Position numbers and translations under genes: made by a program. The notes beneath the pieces are model-generated. The model had not been told where the DNA came from. It did no database searches and worked only from the letters and a program-made list of their open reading frames with translations. This document shows, piece after piece, positions 32,801-44,800 of a stretch of DNA of 64,000 bases. Origin of the DNA: Microvelia longipes (lineage: Eukaryota > Arthropoda > Insecta > Hemiptera > Veliidae); contig JACMZG010000008.1 in the NCBI GenBank assembly GCA_018340805.1, positions 72,924,549-72,988,548 of the forward strand, in the 5' to 3' direction. The first letter of the stretch is position 1; each line of letters opens with the position of its first letter.

Positions 32801-35800
32801 TAGTCCTAGGTGTTCAACCAAATCCAAAATTTCATATTGGACCAACCTAATTGATTCCTAAACACTATTTTCCCATGCTGTCAACTGATTATAATCGTGT
32901 GTAATACTATAATTAATGTGTATTGGTTGTAGGAAGTTGCCATAAAGCTTTCAAATGTTTTACCATTCAGATGTAAACTACTTGTTGGTGGTAGAATGAA
33001 AAAAAGAATGTTGAACCCTGAGTTTGAACAGGTTGATTTGCAGATATCTACTCCAGGAGCTCTTACTAAGCTTGTTTCCACTGGTAATAATACAGTTGGC
33101 TAACTGTCTTTTATTAATAAGTTTAATTTGACTATTGTTAAAATAGCGTTGCTTTGTTATGTGGCAATTAAAATATTTTACCCATGATTTTAGTTGTTTG
33201 GTTTTCAAAGGTAGAAACATTGCTCTGTAAATGCATTTTATGTCCATAGGAATGTCAAATGCAGCCAGGTTGATAGTTATAAAAAAAAAATTCTGTCGCG
33301 GTGGTCCGCATGTCAGGCAAATTTCCTTTGGATGCATGTTTCCGTGCTTAACAACAATCCTAGTTGGAATAATAATTTTTATAGTTTTTACAATATATAA
33401 GTTTACAACTACTTAATAAATAATTCTGGCGCGGTGCTCCGGTGTCTGGCAAATTTAATTTAGAATACACGTTTCCGTGCTTAACAACCCATTTCTTGCT
33501 TAAGGTTCCGGTTCATGAGTTACGAGCAGTGCTTGACAATTGAGTAACTGCTTAGGTTCTAAAGCATGAACCGGAACCTTAAGCAAGAAATGAGTTGTTA
33601 AGCACAGAATCACGCATTCTAAATTAAATTCGCCCAATAGCGTAAAAAAAGACAATAAATAAATATCGTCCCTACCAGGATTTGAACCCAGGTACCTTGA
33701 GTTTGAGTGCTCATATTGACTCCGGACCACTGCCATTCAACTTAGAGGCCCAAAAACATGGAAAACGACACCCTACTCGAAATATAATTTTCTTCAACCA
33801 TAATTTTGGTTTTCGATCATTTTTTGTGGTTTTTTCGACTTTTTGGTCACTTAGAATGGTCGTATCGACTTCTGACCGGTTTCATATGATTCAGTGTCTC
33901 AAGAAACATAAGTATTGACCTTTTTGCAGTGAAAAATATTAACTCTGAATTATACTGATTTTTTGAAAATTTTGCAGACTCAGAAAACCAAGTTAATTAC
34001 GTCAAAAAAACCTGGTTTTCAATAGGGTTTGTGTCCTCTTGATATTCAGAAAATATTTTTTATGACTTCATTTACCCGCAATAATGACACAGTTTTATGA
34101 TTTTTAAAAAAATCATAAAACACGGAAAAATTATGCGATTAGTTTGAGATTTGGCACGCATGTGACTAACATATGTGCCAAGTGTCATCTCATTATCAGC
34201 ATTAGTTCAATTTTTATTGAATGACTTGTGTTCGTTTTTTAAAAAATTGTTAAAAATCAGAAAATGATTTTAGTACAAGTGTATACCTTTACTTTATGAA
34301 TAATTAAACAAAGTTTCGTTTCAATGCGAATGTATATCCATGATTTTTGTTGGATCATAAAGGATAAGTAGCATTGAGCATGGTCATTGCTGTATGGGTG
34401 ACAGCTGAGAATGAAACGGATGCATTTATTATCTGAGGACGAGCGAAATGAGTTCTAAAACCTGTTGCAGTTTAAATTTGGCAAATTGTATATTCTGAGG
34501 AGGAGCGAAGCGAGTCTGAAGCAGGTAGGATGAGTAGGAAATCCAATGTGATTAGAAAAAGTTCTGAGGTACACTATACCCGATTTTTTTTAATAATACA
34601 TATCTATTACTATGATTGTAGGCCTTTATGATGTTTCTCAAGTAAAACATGTAGTTCTGGATGAAGGTGATACCATGCTAGATGATAGCTTTAATGAAGT
34701 TCTTGTAAGGCTCCTTAAAAAAATTAAGGTATGTTTTTACTTTAGAAATAAAAAATGCATTTCCTTCATCTCTTTTATTTATGAATTAGAAAAGCCTTAT
34801 TTTTGATCACAATTAGGATGTTTAAATTTAACTTAGATGCAAATTATTTTTGAAAAAGTAGCTTAAACCTGTGCTGCTAACATATTGATTTCTTCTGTTA
34901 CAATTGTAGAAAAAAACACTAATTAATATCTGCTAAAATTTTTATCATCAAGTTCATAAAAATTGTATGTCAACCACTTCAGTAGATAAATATACTAATA
35001 ATATTATACTAGTACTGACCGATTACCTGAGTTGAGTTGTGGGAGATACATATATATGTATGTATAAATTGTGTGTGTGTGTATGTATACCTACGGTAAA
35101 AATGAGGAAAAGTAAAAAGATTTTATAATTTTGTTTTTGTTACTTTGGTTATAACAACTGATTTTCTCTTATTTTATTATATATTTAAAATAGAATTAAT
35201 GCTGTTTAGGTGCGATACTCACCATCACCCCATGAGCAGGTACCATCCAACAGTCAGATCACTATAGTCAGTGCTACTATGCCACGGAATATTTATCAAA
35301 TTCTTGATTCCATTGTAGAGGTAGGTATGATTATCACTAAAAATGTAAAACTAAAAGTACATAGTAAGTAAGTTATAGTATTTATACTATAGCAAAGTAA
35401 ACATTTTATAGTTAGTATAAATTTACCCCTAATGTTAATTTGTCTCATTAATATTGCAGTAATAAATGAGAAAATGGCAAGAAATATGTTGGCACTAAGT
35501 CTACATTACACCTGAAAACAACCATGTGGCCCCGAAGTGGCTCCCAGAACTGACTGCTGCCTCTTCAGCCAAGGGCTAAAGGCCTCTTGTTTTTGATTAA
35601 ATAAATTGAAAAAAATATATCTAATCAATTAGATAAATTAATTATTATTTCATGTAACCTAATTTTGTTCTTTTGCAATTGTTCCAATTCAAAAATGATT
35701 TGATTTTTCTGTCTAAAGCTTGGTAGACACTCTGCAAACACTTGAATACAGGGTACTGTAAGTGCAAAATAATTTTATTTTAATATGTTCATTGTTGTTT

Positions 35801-38800
35801 ATTTTGTAGGCTAATTCCCTACAGGAGATAAGTACTGAAAGAACTCACTACATACTACCTCATGTGACCCAAAATTTTTATAGATTAGGAAATAGTCAGA
35901 AGCAAGAAAAACTTCTAAATCTAGTCCAACAATCTATTGGCAATGATCAACATAAAATAATTATATTTAGGTAGGTTACATCTTTTTAGTAATTTTTTAA
36001 GAAATTTATATTTTATTTTGTAAATCACACTATTTAATTGTAACATTATCACAGGTGAATTGCAGTTGATTTTATCAGTAGAATGAGCGTGAATGGAGTC
36101 CATCATAAATTATTAAAGAAAAGAAGCCTCTCCACAAAACAAAACTTTATTGGCAAAGCTCTTAAAATGGCCTAACTAGAAACCATCATCATTGCAAAAC
36201 CGTTGAGATGTTAAAGAAGAAGAGGAGTGATTTTATGTTTTCTTACTAGGTATTAAAGTTAGACAACGGTTTTGCACTGATGATGGCCTCTAGTTAGGTT
36301 GAAACCACTTTGCCAATAAAGTTTTGTTTTGTGGAGAGACTTCTTTTCTTTCATTATTTTTGCAGTTGATTGGTTATGTGGACACCTTGAGGTGTAGAAG
36401 TTTTTCCTTTGAAAATTAGCTACATTCATTAGGGCCTAATTTTACCTTCAGGTCTCTTTCACCTAGCTACTGTTGAACCAATTCTTATATTTTAGTTACT
36501 GCTGTAAAAATTTGACTGATTTTGATGGAATGTTGTCTTGATATAGAATTAACAGTGTCAGAGCTGTATGGCTTTTGGTCATAATTCAACAAATATTCAC
36601 ATTTTTTATTTCATATTCTGAAAACGAGTGAACGGAGTCCTAAGTTACTGAACTCATAGAAACACTATTTTCTGGAAAGCGCAATTTGATCTAAAGATTG
36701 ATTTTTAAGTCAACTCTCTACCATCAACACAGTAGGAGCTAGGATAACATACACCAACCAATGCAAGGGACTTCTCTTAGAGTGGGGTCAAATGCTTATG
36801 GAGTAGAAACCAACACTAGCCATGCCGTGGCTAAAGGTTCCAGTCGTGTTTTAATGGAATTAACTATGTAGATTGACTATCCATTAAAGCTACAGCTTTT
36901 TAAAAACTTTTTTTTTTATTTTACTCTTAATGTGTGTTATTAATTGTAATCTGGAGCCTTGTTATTGCTTCCATTTACCCCAAGACGTAACATTAAACTT
37001 ATTTAATTTATTTTCAGCAATAAAGCGAAAACTTGTGACTGGGTATCTCTAATGCTAAATGAGAATGGCATAGGGGCAGTTAATCTCAACGCTCGAATGC
37101 CAGAAATATTAAGGCGAGGCAAATTTAAAGAATTTCAAGAAGGCCAAGTTAAAGTTTTATCATGTACTGATATAGCTTCTAGAGGTCTTGATACCATACA
37201 AGTAAGTTTTCAAATAATTTATTCTATATATTTTATGCATATTATTGTTTCTACGAGTTGCTTTATTTGTTGTTATTATTAATTTATATTGATTTTTTTA
37301 CACTTTATACATTTATAACTACCAAATATGGTAGTTATAAATAATAATGGTTTCTTCCCTGTTAAACAATATATTTCTCACTTAATTATTTAGTTTTATG
37401 CTTCATTTTAGAGAGTACATTTCAGAGGTAACACTGATGCATGTTTGTCTTTTCTTGATTGCTTTTTCAAAAACAATTTGCAAAAAATAATCATAACCTT
37501 TTATGAGAGTTAAAAAAGTTGTGTGGAGCTGATTTTATAATAATAATATTTATAATAATACTTAGTGTACTGCTATCAAGGTCTACTTGTTGCCAGATAG
37601 AGTTAAAAAGCCTTATCCGAAAAGTTTTAATTTAGCACTTAAAAAGTGTCTATTAGAAAAACCCTTTTATAATCTGAATGAATTTTTCACTTATTGTGAA
37701 TTCTAGTTCTCTGTTTGTAGTTTTGAAAAAAAAAATATTATTCATGACCTCATAATTTGAGTTGTTGGCGTAATAGTTTTCCCAACATCTTTGCTTACCT
37801 CCCCAAGATGTTGGAAAGATATATGCAAAGTTTCTGAAAATATGAAAAAGTTATCCTTTTTGTTTCTGAAAATATGAATTTGAAAATAATTCTGACATAA
37901 TTGACAGTTATTAATTATAATGGTAGCTTTCATAAGAATATAAATCTTTGTTTTTAAAAAATGATACAATGAACATAATTTTAGTAAAATCCAAAGATGT
38001 CTCAAAGAGAAAAATAACTATCCTAAAAGCCTCTCTAAAAACAATACAAAAACAGTGTTGCTAGGTAGTAAAATGGAAAAAATGAGGGAATGTTTTAAAA
38101 ATCATTCAAGGAATACCAAAACAATCATACACTTAAAAAAGTATAGTGTAACAAAACGTGATAGTTAAAAATTACATTTTTTTGTTGGTAATTTATTTTG
38201 GTAGATGGTATTTGCTATTCTAAGCATAATTTTAAGTTGGTAGCCCTTGACCTTAAAACGAAAACAAAAGGATAATCATAGTAATTTTAGCAGGGATTTT
38301 TTATTTATTTATGTTGCTTGTATGTATTTTATATTTTTATTAAAATTTACTCATAATTAGGTGTGTTTATTTTTTATTATAACAAATAATAATTTAAAAA
38401 TAAAACCCATTATATCTTCACAAAAAGGATAGAAAATCAAGTTAAGAGCATAAGTTGTCAAGGCAATGGGACTATCAAATTGGAATAAACTTAAAGAGGA
38501 TAAGTATTTGTGTTGTGCGAAAGCCAGATTCAACAACTATATTATAAATAACATGAACAAAACATGAAAAGAGCTTAATAATATCACAAACTGAGAGACT
38601 CTTATATATAATAAGGATAAAGCTTTCTCCAAGAGGCCGTCGCGTTTCCCCTCCGTTAACAAAAAAAAAGACACTGGGAACTAGTCTGAGGGTCAAGATG
38701 GCTGCAAGCAGGATGTAGTTTGGCCCATGGTGCAGTTTGGCAGACCTGTCAACATAATCCCTTAAAAACTGAGCCGGCACGGGCGTTAATTGTTGTAATT

Positions 38801-41800
38801 TTTTTAAAATTTCTTCCAGCCAACTCAATAATATACATCTGCTACTTAAAAAGACGTTATTAAGCCTGCTAGCCAGTCCTGTATAGACAATATTTTACAA
38901 ATATTTGTGACAGTAAAGCGAATAAATTTGGGTATAATTTCACAAGGAGTAAAAAAAGATAGTAATTATTTAATCAGGAAGGCAAACAATTTTTAATTAA
39001 CAAACTTGTTAAAAAAATTAACAAACAATTTTTAATTAAAAATTGAGGCTGATAGCATAGATAAGTGTGAATTGAATTGGAAACCCTTTTATTTTATTTT
39101 GTGGCATTTGGAATTTGTTTGAGCTCTATATTTTATAGAACTTGGTTAAGACTAGACTTTAATTTAATTAATGCCTAGACTTCCAAGTTGTATACAAGTG
39201 TATAAAAACTTACAGGAAAATTATTAACAGTACTCAAAGCTTCGGTGATGTTTACTATCATAGTAAGCTAATTGAACAACTGGTTCTCTTATCTTTTGTT
39301 ATCTTGTTAGACTATTTCCTAAACTCTTCTGTAGCATGTATTTTTTAAGAGCAGAATTTAAACTAGTAAATTTATTACTATAAGTAATAAAATAAAACTA
39401 GTAGTAAATTTAAATTTATTTATTTATAGGAACATGAAAGCAAAATAGTATATCATGTTACACGACTGTAAAGAAGGTATTTTTTTTTAAAGTGGCAACT
39501 GTATTTAGTGTCGAGCGAGGGGGTCAATGGGGCTATGATGCTGATGCATTCATAGAAGTGTTAGCCTATCTTAGCTCAACGCACCTATTCACCTCCTCGC
39601 GGTGACCCCTGGTAACGTCTATCTTTTTGATAGCCGGCCAACAAGAGCAATGCGGTTCCTAGGACAGCAGAGGCGTGCTGCTAGGAAAGTAGCAACTTCC
39701 GGAATACCTAGTTCAACACTATGCCCAATGTCACACAGTAACACTACACGGGTTACTTTTGGGGAAGAGAGAGCGGTGGTGCCCCAAGGGAACCAGTCCT
39801 GTGTCAAAAGGGACGGAGTGGTAGTGCATTAAAAACGGAATTAGACACACCGGCCACCTCATAGTCAGGGTCCCACCCTTGCTGTGTTGAACACCTTAGC
39901 TGTGATTGACACTTAGCCTAGTGTAGGGGGCTGACCCATCAGGAGGTGAAAATCCTGAGGACGGCAGTAGTGCCAGGAAGGCGCCTGGAATGGGCCCTAT
40001 TGTCGTCCTTAGGGGGCTCTTGCGCGGCTACTGTCCTGGGAAGCTTGGAATAAACTGGATCCCAGGGAATCTGCTGTCTTTCTCTAAAGCGAAATGCCCA
40101 CTCAACACTTCATACATTAAACATACACAAACAGTCATTCAATCACCATTAACACTCAACTATCAGAGAATAGTGTTAACGTGTCCAAGATTCAGAGAGG
40201 GAACCCAACCCTGGAAGACAGTGGAAAGGAGAGAAATATTTTTAGTGAAAGTGAAATTGAGGAAATTTTGTTAGGAGAGGCCATGGAACCCGTCTCAGGA
40301 TCCGAGCCTATTACATCCGGTGCACGTGGTGAGGTTATGGAACCCGTAGAGGAATCCAAACCAAGTACACCTGGTGCTACTGGTAAGGTTATGGAACTCG
40401 CAGAGGGATCCAAACCTAGTGAATCAGGTGCTTCAGAACTTTCATCTCCAGCTAGTGAATCTAAAGGCGATACTAACTGGGATACAGAAAGGATGAAGCG
40501 TCGTAACAAGGAGAAAAAGAAGAAGTACATTGAAAGACAAAAACTTCTTAAGGAGGAAAAGTTGCATTACAAGTACTCCAAAAAGAGACCCTCCAAGTCG
40601 GAAAGAACCCCTCAAGGGGATCTCCCGGCCTTGAAAGGTTCTTCTAGTAAAAGGAGAACCCCTAAGGGGGATTTCCCGTCGCTGGAAGATGCTTCTAGGA
40701 TGCAAAAGAGCAAAAGCAAGGCACTGCTCCTATTCATAATTCACAACTATGATTCAGGTAATGCACATTAACTTACAACATAGTCAAGTCTCTGTTGCTG
40801 AGTTACAGAAAGTACTAACTAATTGTAAATCAGTTGTTGTGCTTATTCAGGAACCATATATTTTTAGAGGGGAGCTGAGGGGACTGAGGAGGCAAGGTTT
40901 CAGGCTTCTTGTAGGAGAGAAGACTGGACCTAACGAGGCAAATCCGAGGACCTGCATCCTTGTTTCTGATGACCTGGAGGTGACTCTAATGCCACAACTA
41001 GGAACTCGGGACTCCACTGCAGCGTACTTGGAATATAAGATAAATAATATTAATTATAAGATGATTATATGTAGTTTATATCTGCCCTATAGTAAAGAGA
41101 TTCTCCCTCCTTCTGATGAGCTGATTAATATAGTCAGATTTTTGGAGGAAAGGAGAGTACCTATTCTTATAGGTAGTGATGCTAACTCTCATCACTATGC
41201 CTGGGGTAGTACTGACTGCAATGAACGAGGAGACGCTCTTTTAGAGTTTCTTGCTTCAACTGATCTAGAGGTAATTAGCAGAGGTAAGGAACCAACTTTT
41301 ATAAATAAAATCCGTGAACAGGTAATAGATGTCACATTGGCCTCGAGGAGCATAGTTGATAAGATGACCGACTGGCATGTCGCCTCGGATGTCTTGCTGT
41401 CTGATCACCGCATGGTCAGAATGAAATTTCAGACTGATGGTGTGGTGGGGGGCCCAAGAGGCATCCGAGGAAGACAGACTGGGAGGTTCTTCACCAGGAA
41501 ATCATATCTGGTTTTAAAGATGAATCAGTAACTATCAGTTGCGAAGAGGAATTAGAAAGGGAAGCCAAAAACTTTGGGTCAAAGATTATAGAAGCTTTTA
41601 ACGTTGCTTGTCCCCTCAAATCAATACCTTGTAAAGAAGTTCCTTGGTGGAGTAGAGATCTGGACCATCTCAGGAAAGCAGCAAGAAAAGAATTTCGAAA
41701 GGCATTCAGGTCAAGAAAAAAGAATAAGCAGAGAGGTTCAACCGACACCAAAGAGTGGGACGACTTCGTTGAAGCTAGGAGTAAATTCAAACATGAGATC

Positions 41801-44800
41801 AAAAAAGGAAAAAGATCAGCTGAAGAGACTTTTTCTCCGGCATAGTTTCTCTACCCAAATCTTCTAGACTCTCTAAGGTACTAAGTATGGAAGGAAGTAA
41901 TAAAGATTTAGGCTCTCTAAAAAGACAGGACGGAACTTGGACTCAAAGCGTCGAAGATACTCTTAAATATCTTCTTCAGATCCACTTTCCAGGTCAAGGC
42001 GTGGTTCAGGAACAAGGTATAAGAAACCCTCCAGAACAGGATAAGGTTTTAGCAGATCAACTAGTCTCTGACGAGGCAATAAAATGGTCACTAGATCAGT
42101 TTGGACCATTTAAGGCAGCAGGACAGGATGGTATTTTTCCAGCCTTGTTACATAAAAACTTAGACATTCTGTTACCCAGAATCAAAGAGTTATTCAGGAG
42201 TAGCATCGAGCTAGGAACTGTGCCAGAGGAATGGAAGGCAGCTAGGGTAGTTTTCATCCCTAAAGCAGGAAAGAAAGACTACACTGATGCTAAATCCTTC
42301 AGACCAATAAGTCTGACTTCTTTCATGCTTAAAACTCTTGAAAGAATAGTTGATAGGTATCTTATTGAGGAAATACTACCAAGAAAACCACTTAACGCAA
42401 ATCAGCATGCTTATTTGAAAGGCAAATCAACAGAGACAGCTCTTCATGTAGCAAATTCTAGGATGGAAAAATCAATGAACACAGGAGAATATACTTTAGC
42501 CCTTTTCTTGACGTAGAGGGGGCATTGATAAAGCCAAAATCACAACTATAACAGAGGAACTTAACTAAGGAATACTCCCCAAGTTATAATAGAGTGGTTA
42601 CATCATCCCTCACGGCCAGGAAAATAAGCGCAATATCATAAATACCAATGCCAATATCAAGGTCACAGGAGGGTGTCCCCAAGGCAGTTGCCTTTCACCC
42701 CACTTGTGGTGCTTGATTATGGATGGTCTTTTAAGGAGATTAGCCAAAGAAGGGTTTTATGTGCAGGCTTATGCAGATGATGGACTTATCCTGATCTCCG
42801 GGAAGTTCCTCTCTTCTTGCTGCGAGTTGATGCAGCTTGCATGCAGGATAATAGAAAAGTGGTGCGAAGAAGTTGGCCTTTCTGTAAATCTATCAAAAAC
42901 AGAGCTAATGATCTTCACAAGGAAAAGGAAACTGGTTGGGTTCAAGCTCCAAAACTGTTCACCAAGAACTCACCCTTGTAAAAAGGTTAAATACTTGGGA
43001 ATCATTTTTGATACTCAACTAACTTGGAAGGACCACATAGACAAGGTAATTGAAAAAGGGGTGATGACCTTTTGGCAACTTAGAAGGGCGGTGGGCAAGA
43101 CATGGGGTCTCTCACCTAAGGTCCTGAAATGGCTTTACACTGCCGTCATTAGACCGAGGATCCATTATGGGTCCTTGTTTTGGTGGCCTACTGTGAATGT
43201 TGCAGCCACTCATAAAAAGCTTGCAAAGGTCCAAAGGTTAGCATGCAAAAGCATAACAGGAGCACTTAAATCGACACCTACTGCTGCTTTGGAGGTCATA
43301 ATTGGCCTGCCTCCTCTAGAGATCTGGGTTAAGGGAGAAGCCATTTCTTCCTTCCTCAGACTGAGAGACAATAATCAGTGGCAAGGAAAAGGGAAACATT
43401 TAGGTCACGCAGCTATTGAAAGAGAAGCTAAGGTAGAAATCCCTTATTCGGCAATACCAACTCCTAGTTCAGGAGAGAAAAGGTACATGAATAAAAGTTT
43501 TCAGGTAGAAATTCCATCGAGATTGAAATGGGAGCTAGGAAAAGTAAATTTCAAATCAGAGACACTAGTTGTCTATTCTGATGGATCCAGGTTAGACTCG
43601 GGTTCATCTGGAGCTGGTCTTTATGTTGAACAAACTGATAAGGTAAACAATTATTCCCTAGGTAAATTTACAACAGTGTTTCAGGCAGAAGTATTTGCTA
43701 TCTTGGAAGCCACAAGACAGCCAGAGGTCAAAGATTACTCAATCAAGGAACTAGCAATTTGCTCGGACAGTCAAGCCGCACTTAAAGCTGTAAGTGCTCA
43801 CACATTATTTCACCACTCGTAATGGAGTGCAGGGAATCCATTGAGGCAGTAGCTAAAGAAAAACAAGTGAAATTATTATGGGTCCCAGGTCATTCTGGAA
43901 TACCAGGTAATGAAAGGGCAGATTTGGCAGCGAAAGAAGGAGCCTCTCTACCATTCTGTGGACCAGAACCCTCCATTGATTGGTCTAGAGGACAAGCCAG
44001 ATCTCTGATTAAAGAGTGGATATGGAAAAAGGCTAATACACATTGGTACAACTCTAAAGGTTGTCGGCAGGCAAAGATGATGATACCAACTATCAACAGG
44101 AAAAGAACTAGATGGCTTCTAGAACTGAGCAAAGGCAATATCAGGACGATGGTAGGGGTCTTGACTGGACACTGCAAACTCCAAAGACACCTCTCCATTA
44201 TGAAGGTAGTGCAAGATTCCACTTGCCCAGTGTGTGGTGATGAAGAGGAAACAGCCTATCACTTTTTAGGTAAATGTGAAGGTTTTGGTAGAATTCGTTT
44301 CCAGACCTTTGGATCCGGAGAACTTGCTGAGGAAGAGCTGGAATCACTCAAGTGGCAGGACATCCTCACTTTCATAGGTCAATACAGGAGATTCAACAGG
44401 GAACAGGAGGTGGAGGCGTAGTGGTGAGAGGGTGATTGAGTTACGGGGTTGGTGAAAAGGACCTTAAAGTTGGTTTACTCACCAGGCTTGACCTCCCCAC
44501 CCCCCTACTACTACTACTAGTGTCAAGCGAAGTGAAATAGTGTATGGAGCTGAGGTAAAAAAGCCATTCCCAGTCGTGTAGCATATGCTATTTGTTTTTT
44601 CGAGAGTAGTAATAGTAAACAACTATTACTGATAATAGTAATATTTGTTAAACAGTTTTCTATTAATTTATTTCCAGGTAAGTCACATTATTAATTATGA
44701 ATTTCCTAAGTTCATGGCTGATTACGTACACAGATGTGGAAGGACTGGACGCATTGGAAGTTACCATGATTGTATTGTTTCTAATTTCATTACAACTGAA

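Larger units (their letters stand above)
39519..44517 (+). mobile_element. Near full-length non-LTR retrotransposon with EN, RT and RNase H (I/R1/LOA group)
   Basis: Flanked by the direct repeat TAGTGTCRAGCGA (39506-39518 and 44518-44530, one mismatch), a 13-bp target duplication. The 3' tail is a (CTA)n repeat, not poly(A). Order is 5' UTR, ORF1-like, then ORF2 with APE-type endonuclease, RT (YADD) and RNase H, and a C-terminal zinc knuckle. RNase H plus a terminal knuckle points to the I/R1/LOA group. At least four frameshifts break ORF2. Same orientation as DDX28. GC content is clearly above the surrounding intron. Confidence 0.92.
39441..44594. mobile_element. Small TIR element (family M4) split by a LINE
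   Basis: CAAAATAGTATATCATGTTAC at the left and its complement CATATGCTATTTG at the right share a TACACGACTG inner part, forming inverted termini of about 28 bases. After removal of the LINE and one target copy the element would be about 140 bases. A related TIR element is at 46337-46520. Confidence 0.6.

Noticed and set aside
38475..38828. A 117-codon minus-strand open frame starting with a plausible amphipathic segment
   Set aside because: No domain recognised, no splice context, and its middle overlaps a repeat block shared with 4.1 kb. Kept only as part of a repeat-bearing intron.
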